64,000 nucleotides of DNA, from contig JAVHZZ010000008.1 in the NCBI GenBank assembly GCA_036250195.1, forward strand, positions 7,802,434 to 7,866,433, in the 5' to 3' direction. The translations under genes and the position numbers were made by a program. Positions 43,509 through 56,500 of the stretch are shown here, piece by piece. The stretch is from Mixophyes australis (Eukaryota > Chordata > Amphibia > Anura > Limnodynastidae). Positions within the stretch are counted from its first letter, which is position 1. Each line of letters begins with the position of its first letter. The notes under the pieces were generated by a model. It searched no databases. It was not told the DNA's origin and worked only from the letters and a program-made list of their open reading frames with translations.

Positions 43509-44008
43509 CAAGTTAACCCGTGCATGATACTCATGCATTCTAGTCAAATCAAGCTACTTAAGGTGTTAAAAAGGTTCTTGTCATGCATTTGGGGCTGGGC
43601 CAGGCCTCCTCAGGGGAAGAGCGTTACTTCCCGAAGCAAGCGCCCTTTTTTAACGTGGTTTTGTCCACATGTCACCCCCTCATCATTTTTCTCCATCACC
43701 TCATCCTTCATCTTCATCGCCACATCCTTAATCTCCATCGTCTTACTGCTCTAAAACCTTTCGATACACAACGTTTCTGCTAAACACCTTATCGCTGTGC
43801 TCAATCAGTCTTCCTTGAAGGGCTGTATTCATAACCTGCACTTTCACATCACTGCTTCTCCGTACTCGTCACCCCCGGCAACCACCAACCACTCCCAACT
43901 GTCACTTCTCCTTCAAGAAATATATAGGTCAGTGTATAACTCTGCCCAGCAGGTGGCGCTGCAGCTTGGTTTTTTTTTTTCACACACGCCACTAGGCATT
44001 TATATAGT

Positions 44009-44041
<33 letters not shown>
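43506..44041. repeat. Probable dispersed repeat with a CTCF-like site, ending in (TA)n
   Basis: Begins TACAAGTTAACCCGTGCATG and ends GCCACTAGGCATTTATATAG followed by TA dinucleotides. The flanking (TA)n on both sides and the general layout suggest a mobile repeat, but only one copy is here. Confidence 0.4.
43946..43959 (+). promoter_or_regulatory. Candidate CTCF motif
   Basis: CCAGCAGGTGGCGC fits CCASYAGRKGGCRS at all 14 positions, and the following TG extends the match. It lies inside a probable dispersed repeat. Confidence 0.45.
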
Positions 44042-44045
<4 letters not shown>

Positions 44046-44339
44046 GCCATATATTATATATGCCAAAGAATTTATTAGGCTCTTCCTTAACTGCCTGTGG
44101 CAAACTGCCCTTTCTGCCACACACCCTTCTTAGCTTCGTCAACCTGGGCGAAGAAAATACTGCAGGGAGCGCATGTTTGCGGGAGACAGCAGACGCGTTT
44201 TTATACATAGCTCCTAATCTATACTCTACTGTGAACAGGATAGACTGCAATCCCAGGAACCACTGGGTCACTCTGCTATATATTATTTACCTGCATCCAT
44301 TTAATGGTGCATGGACCGTCACCAGGGTACACTCCCTAC

Positions 44340-45140
44340 CCCTACCCAAGAGGTAGCTTGTAGCAACGGTGCTGTACTTAAAGCCATCCTTAGGTCCTCC
44401 CAGGCAACATCTGCCAATTCAGACCAGTTTAGCTTGTCTGGACAGGCTTTCTTGAGAAGTTCTGTCAGTGGAGTAGCTCTCTATGAACCGATAGTTGTAT
44501 CCTACCAAGCCAAGAAATGTCCTCTATTAGGTTTCCTTCTCTGACTTGGGCATCCACTTTATTGACCTGGGGTTTGACCTCCCCCCATGCAACTGCATAT
44601 CCCAAGTATTTTCCCTCTGACATGGAAAACCGACATTTCTTGGAATTGTCCGTAAGGCCATGTGCCCTCAATACAGCCTTCAGTTTGGGAAGATGTGACT
44701 CCCAATCCCGGGTATGGGTGACTATGTCATCCAGATACGCAGTAGCATGTGCCCTATGTGGCTTTAAGAGTTTATCCATGTCCCTCTGGAACACATCAGG
44801 TGCCTCATGTAGCCCAAAAGGCAATGCAGTTTTGGGCTTGGCAGAAGCTGTTAGGGGTATCTGCCAATAACCGTTTGAAAAGTTTAAAGAGTTAAGATTT
44901 CTACCAGTTCATCTATTCATTGCATAGGATAAGTGTCAAACTGGGAGACCTTTTTTAAATGTCTAAAGTCATTGCAAAAGCGCACCGTCCCATCGGGCTT
45001 CGGCACCAATACAATCTGACTATTCCACTCGCTGGTAGATTCTTCCTCAATGCACAGTTGAACCATGATTTTAACTTCTTGTTTCCCCACAGCTTGTTTA
45101 TCCTCAGTTATACGGTAGTGATGTTGCTTAATCACTACCC
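44340..45140 (-). pseudogene. Ty3/gypsy reverse transcriptase relic
   Basis: Minus-strand pieces appear in polymerase order. First (45135-44917) is the SEWNSQIVLVPKPDGTVRFC region with CNDFR, then GYWQIPL around 44,850, then MPFGLHEAP and the catalytic YLDD (about 44,726-44,737), then KCRFSMSEGKYLGY, and near 44,460-44,360 WEDLRMALSTAPLL from the thumb region. The YxDD active site is intact, but frames shift and stops occur, and protease, integrase and LTRs are not seen. It belongs to LTR retrotransposon debris. Confidence 0.85.
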
Positions 45141-46424
45141 CAGGGGCGGTCCGGCATTTTCAGTGAGGAGCGGCGCAGAGAGGGGCCAGAAGCAGAAAGA
45201 AAGAAGACAGAAGGGAAAGAGAAGACAGAAGGACGAGTAAAAGGTATGTATAGGAATGGAGGCAGTGGGCACAGAGCAGAGGGGCAATGCTTTATCAGAG
45301 TTAGGGCTGGTGACTCAGCAGACATGTCACCAACAGTTATCAGAGCTTATCTGTGCAATGCTAAAGCACCTGCAATTGAGAACTACTATAATTCTAGGAT
45401 TATATAAATTAGGCTAGGATTGTCTATTTTTGCAGCAATATTATGCAAACGGATGATAAAAGTATGTTGTAGCATACAGTATATTCTAACAGGACAACGA
45501 CTAGAGAGAGGACAGAGATAAATAGCAGTGTACGATGAGCAGCAAAGTAAAAAATAGCATTCTGACATTCGCTAGGACATCATAAAATATTTATTTCAGG
45601 TTTATTTCAGGTTTAGTTCATACATTGGCTGCTTCTGACCCTTTACCTGAGTTTCACCTCAACCCACTAACTTCTCAAATTTTGTTCCTCGCAGCGCAAT
45701 AACTTTTTCCAGCTCTTTCTGGCGTCTTGTCACATCTTATTCTATTTCACCCTGCCCTGTCTGCAGGTAACTTGTCATCCAGCCTGGCTCTCCCCCACTT
45801 CACCTAAGCGTTTGCCAAGTCCAAGAGGGGCTGATATTTCGCATGAAGTTTTCACAGAAAGCCACTGATCTTTTCTTGTCATACAGCAAGAATTTGCCAC
45901 TGACCTTAAGCCTCATCTACACAGTACGGTCGCTAGAGATACATGGAAAAGTTTGATGTGTAGATATGCTAAACAGGACTGAAATGTCATATTTGCATAT
46001 ATTTCAAGTGACCCAACAACATTTTCCTTGCAGCTCTGTTTCAAAGAGTCATGACAATTGCGGCATCGTGTAAGTGACTCATTTCTCATATCTGAGCAGC
46101 CCCTTGTCATAGCGCGTTATCCTGAACTTGTTGAAAGAATCAAAAAGATGAACAACAGTATTTCAAATTAACAGCGAGCTTAATCGGATATGACAATTGT
46201 AGCTCATCTCTATAGGGTCCCTGCTTGTTGTAGCTGGTGCGGACAAAGAATGCCTGTAAGCTCTAATAAAAAAATGCATATTTGAATAGTTCATTATGCA
46301 AATGTGCCCTCTACCTGTCAATTAAGTAAAATACACAACAAGCTTTTTTCTAAGTACTGTGGGTCTGATTTAGGGTGGAATGAAAAGAAATAAATGTTGA
46401 TGAAGATAACGCGCAAAGTTCATC
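45141..46424. other. Unassigned
   Basis: A GGGGCGGTCCGG/AAAGAAAGAAGACAG block begins it; the remainder is single copy. Confidence 0.4.
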
Positions 46425-47277
46425 TTAAGACATGGGCGACCTTAAATCTTGTGTATAGAATTGTGTATGACAATGGACTATTTGCATGGTCTGAGCAATT
46501 TTAGCTGTGTTCTTAGACAAAATTGTGAGTGTACCCACTCCCTTGGCTGAGAAGTAGCCCCACACATGAATGGTCTCAGGATGCTTTACTGTTGGCATGA
46601 CACAGGACTGATGGTAGCGCTCACCATTCTTTCTCCGGACAAGCGTTTTTCCAGATGCCCCAAAGAATCTGAAATCTGATTCATCAGAAAAAATGACTTT
46701 ACCCCGGTCCTCAGCAGTCCAATCCCTGTACCTTTTGCAGATTATCAGTCTGTCCCTGATGTTTTTCCTGGTGAGAAGTGACTTCTTTGCTGGCCTTCTT
46801 GACACCAGGCCATCCTCCAAAAGTTTTCGCCTCACTGTGCGTGCAGATGCACTCACACCTGTCTGCTGCCATTGTCCTTTTTGTGCAAAGCAATGATGAC
46901 TGCATGTGTTTCCTTGCAGGCAACCAAGTTTAACAGAGGAAGAACAATGATTTCAAGCACCACCTTCCTTTTAAAACTTTCAATCTGTTATTCTAACTCA
47001 ATCAGCATGACAGAGTGATCTCTAGCCTTGTCCTCGACAACACTCTCACCTGTGTTAACCAAAGACTCGCTGACTTGATGTCAGCTGGTTCTTTTGTGGC
47101 AGGACTGAAATGCAGTGGAAATGTTGTTTAGGGAATAAAGTTTATTTTCATGGCAAAGATTGACTTTGAAATTAATTGCATTCATCTGATCGCAAATTGC
47201 CATCATACAAACTGAGGCAGCAGACTTTGTGAAAAATAATATTTGTGTCATTCTCAAAACTTTTGGTCATAACTGTA
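46425..47277 (-). pseudogene. Tc1-like transposon relic, right end present
   Basis: The minus frame 46856-46425 reads SARTVRRKLLEDGLVSRRPA, then YRDWTAEDRGKVIFSDESDF, whose FSDES holds the first catalytic Asp, then RRKNGERYHQSCVMPTVKH and VWGYFSAKGV. Coding text continues upstream (GQWQQTGV before SASART). The second Asp and third acid lie beyond the truncation near 46,425. The right terminus, with TTGTGTCATTCTCAAAACTT then TTGGTCATAACTGTA at about 47,277, is a characteristic Tc1 inverted repeat; the left one is missing. Confidence 0.88.
47225..47277 (-). repeat. Tc1 terminal inverted repeat
   Basis: The outer terminus of the Tc1 relic. The TA of GTAGTT just outside is the likely target dinucleotide. 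Confidence 0.75.
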
Positions 47278-48130
47278 GTTTTAAATAAATCAATAAGAAG
47301 ATGCCAGGACCTAGTTTCATATGTCATATTTTTTAATTTTGTTAACAAAATATTGTTATTGATCCAATTACCAATATAAATGCAGTTTCCCACAAAAATT
47401 GAACTTTCAATGGTATAAAAGGAGTTTGATTGTAAGTATCAGCTAGCACTAAATTATCAGGAAAAACTCAGGATGTTGGAAATAAACTTGGGGGGGGGGG
47501 GGGGGGGTCATCTCTGCAATAGTAAACGCTCAATCAATGCTCAATCTCCACTCATTATAGCTCAATTAAATATCTCCTGGTAGGCATATATGTGTAAAAT
47601 TAAATACTCTGTAAAGTCAAAAAGTTTGTAATTAGTAATGTAAATGGTGGTCTAGTGACCCGCTTCCTCTCTATGTCTCTGTCAGGGGCTGGCTGGTAAA
47701 TTTTAGCCCGGGGGGGTTGAGACTCGGCTCAGCTGCTTATTAGAACTATTTTAAAGGGAAAAAAGCAGGTAGCGCAGTGACCCAGCTCAAGGTAGCCCAC
47801 TATGGGACCGGACCGGGGGGCAGATAACCCTCTGCCCCCAGCCCAGCCAGCCTCTGACCTCCAAAAATGTTGCTGCATTGGAGATTAAGATTACACTCAA
47901 GCAGATGGGTAAATAAAAGTCAGAATATGAGGAAAAAAATATATTCAATCTCATTGGTTGTAAGACTGTTACTGCTGTAGGGTCATGCCCCCAGGAAAGT
48001 ACCAAGGGTGGGAATACTTGGTATTTTGCAAGGTGTGTCAACCTTGCTTTATATTTAGGGTGCAACTATATGAATAGCAGGAGATGCAGGCCTAACAGCA
48101 TAGGGGGCCTAGTAGGACCCCGAGACAAAC
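47278..48130. other. Unassigned with a shared repeat fragment
   Basis: The stretch 47,690-47,880 (GGCTGGCTGG through CCCAGCCAGCC) shares about 60 bp, inverted, with 22,223-22,287. Otherwise nothing. Confidence 0.4.
47487..47507. repeat. G homopolymer run
   Basis: About 18 G residues, potentially quadruplex-forming; also prone to sequencing error. Confidence 0.9.
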
Positions 48131-48595
48131 TTGTGTTTTCGGGCTGCACCCACTCTATGGAATTCTCTCCCTCGCACAATAAAACTCTCCTCTGGTCTAC
48201 AAACTTTCAAGCGTTCTCTGAAAACCCACCTCTTCGGACAAGCTTATAATATTCCTCAGCCACCCACTGAACCTCACTACATTACCCTATTACCACCCGT
48301 TACACAATTTCACACAAGGAAACTACCCCTTGACCAACATTGTTGTGTGATGGGATCATTTAGCTTATGAGTCACTTTTACCTTTACAGTCTGGCTGGGC
48401 CAAAATGCAAAATGTAGACTTAACCTCATGTATCAAACTCCCATTGTCCCATAGATTGTAAGCTTTCAAGCAGGGCCTTCTCACCTCTTTGTCTGTTTTA
48501 CCCAGTTTGTTTATTAATTTACTATGTTTGTCCCCAATTGTAAAGCGCTAAGAAAAATGTTGGCGCTATATAAATAAATGATGATGATGATATTT
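48131..48595 (+). mobile_element. L2-type LINE, 3' end
   Basis: TTTCGGGCTGCACCCACTCTA through TTGGCGCTATATAAATAAAT with a (GAT)n tail. It matches the tail of the LINE at 18,955-19,836 from about 19,375 on. 5'-truncated, non-coding. Confidence 0.85.
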
Positions 48596-49849
48596 TTAAG
48601 GATCTCCTCTGACTTTGTAGCCAGAATTTGAATTTGACAGCTCAAAAGGATAACATTAAAGTATGTATTTCATGCAACAGTATCTGATTGCCAGTTATTT
48701 ATGTAATTAGTGCATTATAAGGTATTGTCTTTCTATGAATCAGATCTTGTGCTATGTCTTTAGCGATAGCGGGTAAATGGGGAGTGGATTGAAGGGGGAG
48801 GTCCCTCCATAACTTCCCTATAGGACCCATTGCTTAAATTCCCCATGACACAAGCAGAGGAAAATTTAGGTATCCTCTAATTCTACCTAAATTTTAAATC
48901 AGGTGTTAAAATACACTACAGAGCAGCTGAAAAGAAACATTTTTCTTTTTTCCTTTCTTTTAAATCATTCTGGATTTATTTTAGAACAGGTAGAGCACCA
49001 AACTTTTGTTTTAACATCAAAAAGAATAATGTTAAAGTGATTTGCCTCCAACTAGGATACTTGACAGGTCTGGCTGCTAACCTCATGCCATGGGCTTCCA
49101 TTTCACATTCAAAACATATGTCCATTCCATCCTTGGTACAGAATATGCATACAAAAGCAGGGCGATCCACCTGGGAAAACCCAGCGCTCTCTCCCTTCGG
49201 GAACACACACAGCAGTCAGCGGCTGCTCGCACTGTTCTTGAATTTTTTTTTTAAAATATAATACTGATGTATTTTACAGCTTTTGATAAAAAATGCATTT
49301 CATAATTTACAAGTTTGGGTGAAAATTGTGCGTTATCAAAAAAAATATCTTCTCTACTCCGTGTAATCCGACAATAAGTTTAAACTTGGATCCGATTTTA
49401 GCAATGTAACTTTCTTGCCTAAGGTATTGTGAAAGAATGTTAGAAATCGGGATTTTAATCAGAATAGAGGATGTAAGTTTGGCTATAGTCACATGGGAGT
49501 TTTTTCACTCCAACAAGATAGGTTATTACTGGTGGCTACCTGGAAAATGAAGAATGCCCCAAAGGAACCTAAATATCTGAGAGTCGAAGCAGCACCAAAG
49601 AGGGTAGCTGACAACGTGTTCAGCTTGAAATCACCCTATGCCGTATAAATGATTCTAGCTGTGTATTTTACCAATGTGAAACAATGGCAGTCGAAAAAAA
49701 AAGAGTTGAAAATTGCATTTTCCGTTTTCTGGCTTGCCTGAATAATGCCATGGGGTTTTGGAGCAGAAAGGTTAAAGACCCCATTTGGACAGTCCATTAG
49801 TACAGTGCTTTATACACAGACTGTCTTTACTTCTGACTCATAATCCTCT
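48596..49849. other. Unassigned
   Basis: No recognisable coding or repeat structure. Confidence 0.4.
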
Positions 49850-51100
49850 TTTCTTCCTCTATCAGTAGGAGTCCCTCAAGGCCCTGTTCCTGGACCTCTC
49901 TTCTTCCCCATCTCCATTGTTTAACTCAACTTCGGCCTCCAATATCACATCTACGCTGATGACACCCAAATCTGTCTTTCCTCCCCTGACCTCTCTCCCC
50001 TTCTTTCTTATTCCACATGTTCAACTGCCTCTCTGCCATTCCCACCAGAATTGGCCCAATGCTCACACTACCTCATACTACAACCTCATACTTAATATGT
50101 GACAGAGCTCATCATCTTCCCCTCTTCTAATGTCACTTCCACTCATCTCCCTTACAGTAACATTATGCTGTCCACTGTTTTACCTCAGAGTCATCATCCC
50201 TCCACACATACAGTCCCGTCGCCTTTAACGTCATAACATTGCCCTTTTCATTCAGGATGTAACCAAAAATCTGGTTCACTCTCGTATCATCTTCTGATTG
50301 GATTACTGCAACCTCCTCCTAGGTGGCCTATTCCTCACCCACCGTTCTTCTCTACAATCCGTCCTGAACACAGCGTCAAGGCTTATCTTCTTTTACGAAC
50401 TCTCCTCTTCCACTGCACCACTTGGCAAATTCCTTCATTGGCACCCCATTCTCTCCAGAATTAAGCTTCTCACGCTCACCTTCAAAGCTCTCACAAATCT
50501 CTGATCTCGTCACATAAAATAACCCAACTCACACTCTGTGCTCCTCCTCTGACCGCCGCTTTTCCTTCCCTCTAATCTCCTCCTCTACTCGCCGCCATGA
50601 CTTCTTCCAGACTGGTCCTCACCTATGGAATTTCCTCCCTCACCCCACCAGACTTTCCCCAAAGTATAATCCTTCAAGCACTCTCTCAAAATCCAGCTTT
50701 TCACTCTTGTCTACACTACCCCACTCACCACAGTCCACTCCCTCTATCTGCTGCTCTCTCCTCATCCACTTGTGTCCAATTTGCTCCTACTGTCCCCTCC
50801 TCTCCCTTCCCTTTAGACTGGAGAAGGGTCCTCTCTATCCGTTGTAACTTGTCTGCAATGTTTTGCCCAACTCGTATGTACCTGTTACTTTTTATGTATA
50901 GTTTTTATTTGTGCTTTGTTAACCTTTATATTTAACCAGTACTTACTGCACTACTACTTACCTATGGGATACTTATTATTGTTCTTGGTCATCATGTCCT
51001 TGTACTTTCATGTTTTATAATGTTTAATTGTATTCATGGGACTTATATGCTGACTGTCCGGTGCTGTGTAATTTGTGAGGTCCTATAAAGAATGATGATG
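49850..51100 (+). pseudogene. L2/CR1-type LINE relic with polymerase motif
   Basis: GVPQGPVPGPLFFPISI (about 49,868) is followed, after a stop in the same frame, by HIYADDTQICLSS (49,946-49,985). PQG and YADD are the polymerase motifs of this LINE class. Later pieces in other frames resemble LDYCNLLLGGL (50,298) and LIFFYELSSS, LHWHPIL, then the terminal LTPPDFPQS region. The 3' end near 51,090 has CCTATAAAGAATGATGATG. Frameshifts and stops are numerous. Confidence 0.82.
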
Positions 51101-52494
51101 ACCATATTTAATACACAGGTCCATCTTTGGGCTGTCATCCCAGATCCTCTTTATACTCCACTTCCAAAAATTATAATAGCCCACAAGAGTCGGCCACAGC
51201 TTTCTTTTTTAATGATTACTTACTTGCCAAAAACAATCAAATTTCAACACACCCCATGGCTGCATATATTAGAAAATATAATCATGGAGGCTGGCCACGG
51301 GGCTTCAGGTGGGCATGTCATTAAATGTGGTTTATTAAACCCTTTGGCAAAGATAATCATCAAGCTATGAATAAATTAGACCTCAAACCTAACAAAACTG
51401 CTACCAATGCACCATTGAGATACATCTAAAAAAGCACCAAACCCCAGGCTACACTACATTTACTTCCACTAAATGCCTCTTGCTTCTAGTTGCACAATCC
51501 CACTCCTACTATCTACCCCTTCTAACATTAACACCCCTACAGTCTAGGGTACTTCCACTAAACTCTGCCGGGCCCACTAGACCAGAGGAAACAAACCCAT
51601 CTTTGGGTGGTCAGGCCACATCCCCTTTTAACCCTACCCACTACAAGAATAACAACAGCACAAAGAGTTGGGTGAAGATCGATAAAAGCTTTATCAAAAA
51701 ATATACGCATAAATCGTTGCCAATAACCAACAAGTTCCATATTAAACATCCATTATGACATAGAAAAAAAAGCACAATTACAGATGTCTGCAACTTAACT
51801 TCCTGTGGGTATGAAATGAGGTTTTAATTTGATGCATTAAATCTTTTAACATAAATAAGCTCCCATGAGGAGTTCTTAGGCCCCTATACAAAACACCAAC
51901 CCTCACCCAACAAAAAGAGTGTATGTTCAATACCATCCAGCAAACCTGTAAAGAACGAGACCTACCTCACTGAGGTGGACACAATCTAGTCATTCATCCA
52001 TGTTGTTACCCTCAAGTTGGCAAAGCCAAACCACCGCTCCCCCTTTTGACAGTGTACAATTGTATATTCCAGTATGTAGCAGACTTGAGGTTCGCTCCGT
52101 CATTACAGTATCCCTTGTTTCCTGCGATAAAACCTGGGGCACAATCTCTGACCAGACTAAAAACAGTTCAGAGAAGCTACAACCTAAAATATTGATTTCT
52201 GATTTCCAAAAGGTTTAAGCCTAGGCTTGCTAAATACTTCTTTAAAACAATTCAAACTGGAACTTGGTGACCAGGGAACTGTGGAGGTGGTCCAATAGCC
52301 TATCCCACCAAAGCCTGACTGACATGTATTCAGAAACCAAATGCACTGGGCATACAACATCTTCTAGCACTAAAAAGAAAACCCAGTATCCTCTTACAAA
52401 AGTATCGTTTTCGGACCTGTGAATTCAATAACACTCTGCGTCTCCCTCAAGTAACATGTTCTCAATGGAACGTTGATGTACAAAACCCAGAATT
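51101..52494. other. Unassigned, lies between two L2 fragments
   Basis: Enclosed by L2-derived sequence sharing the same segment (50,459-50,703 and 52,495-52,735), so it may be an insertion or part of a duplicated block. No domain recognised. Confidence 0.35.
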
Positions 52495-52735
52495 AAATTT
52501 AAGCTTCTCACCCTCACCTACAAAGCTCTCACAAATCTTTGATCTCATCACATAAAATAACCCAACTCACACTTTTCCTCCCCTCTAATCTCCTCCTCTC
52601 ACACTCGCCGCCAAGACTTCTTCCAGACTGGTCCTCACCTATGGAACTTCCTCCCTCACCCCACCAGACTTTCCCCAAAGTATAATCCTTCAAGTGCTCT
52701 CTTAAAATACAGCTTTTCAACCCTATCAAGATAGC
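52495..52735 (+). pseudogene. L2/CR1-type LINE fragment
   Basis: Text from ATTTAAGCTTCTCACCCTCA to AATACAGCTTTTCA matches 50,459-50,703 with a deletion of about 30 bp. Dead fragment. Confidence 0.78.
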
Positions 52736-53784
52736 TGCATTCACTGGGATCCCTCAGGAAATAACTTAACACTGTATTTCTCTTCCAACTACAGTAGAGG
52801 ATCTAGCTAAAGCTCCTGAGTCTGAATAGGTTCTATGGAGATCTTTTAGCTGTACTTTGCAACTAGATACATTTAGGAGAACATCAAATGGCCAATTGGT
52901 GTCTCCACATTTTCTACTCCCATATCTTGCTCATGTGTAACATGAAAATGCAAAAGACAGCCTTTGTTGTATATCGTGTTTGCAGGACCAGAGCACCAGA
53001 TGCAGGTGAAGGCAGGACTCCAGGCTCCCTGGAGGAATGCAGAAGAAGAAGCAGAAATAGAAAAATATTCCATCTTGACTAACACAGACAGCGACTCTTT
53101 ATTGGGCTTCCCATCCCCAACATCTGATGCCCCTGTGTAACCGTACACACTTCTCCTTGGTAGTACAGGAACGACCAGAACTGAAGTATACACAGGCGGT
53201 GTGGAGGAACCGACACTGCTAGGAGCCCAGAACCTTATTTTCTGGGGCTCTTCTGGGATGTAGATGGCCCATACCTTCTCCTCCCGCAATATTACAGAGC
53301 TGCTCCAAGCCTTTGTGATTATTAATTGATAGATGCTCTGTTTCTTCTCCTACACTGAATTGCAGCAACAAACGGACGCTCACGGCAGACCAGGCTATTG
53401 GGCTGTTCTATAATTGGCTTATAGTGTTCAGCTTCCTGTGCTGCGCTGAACTCTCATTTGCTGCTGGAATTCAGCTTATAGAATCTTGTAAATCATTCAC
53501 CTGTAATTGTCTCTAATATGTACATTGACCCATGGTGGGGGTCAATTTTTGGTTGCAATTGGATCAACAGTTTGTTGCATGCACATAGTTTGCCGGCAAA
53601 GAGTCAACCATGAGGTAACCAAATAAGTGTGAATGTTATTTAAATGTTTATTGAATTAGCACTTCAAAGTCAGGATGCAGTTCAGCAGTACATTTACACC
53701 TTTAATTCAAGTTTAAAGGATGTGCTCATCTTACATGGAAATTCTGCATTTAGGTGAAGTGGACCCAAAGAGTCATTTTTGTGT
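52736..53784. other. Unassigned
   Basis: The 138-codon minus frame 52873-53289 has no recognisable domain. Confidence 0.35.
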
Positions 53785-54104
53785 TTAACACTTCTGCCTC
53801 ACAGCACAGGGGTCATGTGTTCAATTCCCGACCATGGCCTTATCTGTGTGAGGAGTATGTTCTCCCCGTGTTTGCGTGGGTTTCCTCTGGGTGCTCCGGT
53901 TTCCTCCCCCAATCCAAAAACATACTAGTAGGTTAATTGGCTGCTATGAAAATTGACCATAGTCTCTCTCTCTCTCTCTCTCTGTCTGTATGTGTGTTAT
54001 GGAATTTAGACTGTAAGCTTCAATGGGGCAGGGACTGATGTGAGTGAGTTCTCTGTACAGCGCTGAAGAATTAGTGGCGCTATATAAATAAATGATGATG
54101 ATGT
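53785..54104 (+). mobile_element. tRNA-SINE, nearly full length
   Basis: Starts at the GTTTAACACTTCTGCCTCAC part of the head; box B reads GTTCAATTCCC. The tail has GGCGCTATATAAATAAATG. Confidence 0.88.
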
Positions 54105-56209
54105 TAATGAATGCCCCTGTTTAGGTGCTATAGGGTATTTGACACACTCTTTAGAAGAGCCTATCTTGCATCTATTTTTTCTTGCTGTCTCTTACTTAAT
54201 CCCATATATGTTCTGTATATGGCAGGCTCCCACTACTGCTGCTGACACCAGTGGCTTTCAAATTCCCATCGGAAGAAAGCACACACAGTGTTTGGAAGGA
54301 GACAGAGGAAAGCTAAGGTAAGAGTCAGATACCTCCACTAGAGAGTGTATCTAATACACTATAATATTTATAGTCTATTGCATTGAAATAGATGAAGCCC
54401 ATGACAAATATTAATGATCCATATGGCTACTTGTGAGCACTATAACACACGTAAAAGTGCAAGAGGTACAAGCCCTAAAAGAGTTAATATGATAATTGTA
54501 AGATATGTATATTAGCATAAACATGATGATGTTGCACCCAAGCATCCTATAAATATGTACATGCTTTCTCTATTTTTAAAATACACTAAATTACAGAAAG
54601 GACGGGGTTAAGTTTTGGATTGTGGTCCCAGATCTTGTCTGTTTAACTATTTCCCAAGAATATATATATATTTGTAACCCGTGGCTTCATGGCTTTGTAG
54701 TAGCAGATCCAAAGCAGATGCCATTCCCAGCAAAGTCATTTTTTAATATTTATTTTATCCGGTTTGCACAAAACAGTGAAGCCTTTGTATTCGTTAACCT
54801 TTGTATAGCAGTGTGCAGATTTAGGCCAGATTCACAGAGGAACCTCAGGATGAGCGAGCACATATGTAGGTCTGATGTCTGAGCTACTCGTGCATGTAGT
54901 CCTTCTGGGCCCTCGTCGATCCTTTCCAAAACGATTTATTACTTCTATCAGTTCACTGGTTTCTCTCACAAGGTTTTCTATAAGCCTTTTATCAGACCTC
55001 TTCCAATACAATCATTTCATTCTCTGCGCCCTTTAAGCCTTCTCAGTTCCAGCCTCTGACTTTCACCCGGTATCTCTCCTACTCAACACGTCTGCTGCCT
55101 CTCTCGATGCGTCACCACTCATCCAGACCCTCATAATCTCCCCGCTAATAATATGCTCACCAGCTGCACTGATTAAAGCAGACAAGCTGATTCTTTGGGG
55201 GTTGTAATCGCACGCAGACCTCTTAGCTGGCATAAGAGGGGTTAAACTAAACCGGAAAAAAACCCAAAAACAACAAATCGGTAGAGATAAATCTACACGT
55301 GTTCCTCTGGCGATGGCTTGTTGGCGAGGCCGGGGTTGGAATAGGATGCAATGTACCTGAGATAAGGGGTTATCATTTTGATTGCAATAAAAAAGTTCCA
55401 CTCCAGGAGAAACTCTGGTCTATCTTTGGTTTCTTGCAGGAATCTCGAGCAGTAGTCCAAGTTGTTTAAATTAATCTGCCAGGCTGAGATTAGAGAGAGA
55501 GGAAACTGTTATCTCTGCGTTATTCCAAACTCTGTCCTAAGCTTGTAGTTTGAATCCCTACTGGTCAGTGGTGACGTACAGCTAATAATGGAGACTGTCT
55601 GTCTTCCTAGGTAAGAAAGAGGATTTAACTTCATGAGTGAAGCATTGATTTTTTTTTTGCCATCATCCACAGTAGCCAGGTTTTGGAAGACCCTACAAGT
55701 CAACATTTCTCCGTCTTTGATGGTGTTGCACTTCCTTAGGACAGTGCAGAGCAGCCATGACTTACAAAATGTTGTCTCATCTGATGTCGCAGTTGCCTCA
55801 TCATTCTCTGGCTCATCACTGTCTATTGACGCCAACACTGGCCCCACTACCGTTGTGTTGGCCAAGTGTGGAACGTGCAATGTTTTGGCATGCAACTATT
55901 TTATTAAGAGGAGCCGGGTTCCAGGGAAACTTTTTCATGGCTTCCCAGAGCTTCCATGCACTGTGTGTGCTCCCTGGATGTTCTGAGGAGCCGTAGACCT
56001 GTATGGCAGGATGTCCCTGAACATCCCAGACAGTAAAATGAATGGAATAATCCTCCAGAAGATGTAATTTACTGTATAATGCGAAAGGAGCTGAAGCATG
56101 CTTCGGATAAACAGAAATATGTTATGTGATGAGAATAAATCATTAATTAAAAAACAAACAAACAGACTAGATTGGCCATGTTGTCTCTTTCTGCCGGCAA
56201 CATTATTTC
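54105..56209. other. Unassigned single-copy sequence
   Basis: Contains the overlapping unrecognised ORFs at 55,509-55,986. No repeats recognised. Confidence 0.4.
55509..55986. other. Two overlapping unrecognised ORFs
   Basis: A 128-codon minus frame (55509-55895) and a 117-codon plus frame (55633-55986) overlap in sequence that is not a tandem repeat. The minus frame has an acidic segment (DSDEPENDEATATSDE). I recognise no domain, splice structure or start context. Chance is the simplest explanation; a decayed transposon gene is possible. Confidence 0.2.
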
Positions 56210-56500
56210 GGTATGCTGTCGATGGTTAGACGTTCATTTGGTCGACAATTAGAAAGTCGGCAACATTAAGTCCACAAGTCAAATGTTGACAGTATTAGTA
56301 GGTCAACAATATTATCCCAAACCCTATGAATAAGCCTAACCCTAACCCAACCTAATTGTCGACCTAATAATACCGTCTGCATTAGAATTTTTGAGCAAAT
56401 AATAATACTGTTGAGTTGTTATTGTCGACTTGTCAACCCAGTCTATATTATGGTGTCGCCCATATAAATGTTGATTATGTAACTGTCGACCATATGTATC
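56210..56500. repeat. GTCGAC-rich repeat
   Basis: GTCGAC or close variants (GTCGAT, GTCAAC, GTCGGC, GTTGAC) recur every 20-40 bp on both strands. It contains CCTAACCCTAACCC near 56,335, a short telomere-like run. Confidence 0.5.

Noticed and set aside
46711..46923. Separate small gene on the minus strand
   Set aside because: It is another frame of the Tc1 transposase relic.
52873..53289. 138-codon minus ORF as a host exon
   Set aside because: No domain or splice support.
56330..56350. Telomeric repeat remnant
   Set aside because: Only about two CCCTAA units, within a GTCGAC-rich repeat; too short to call.
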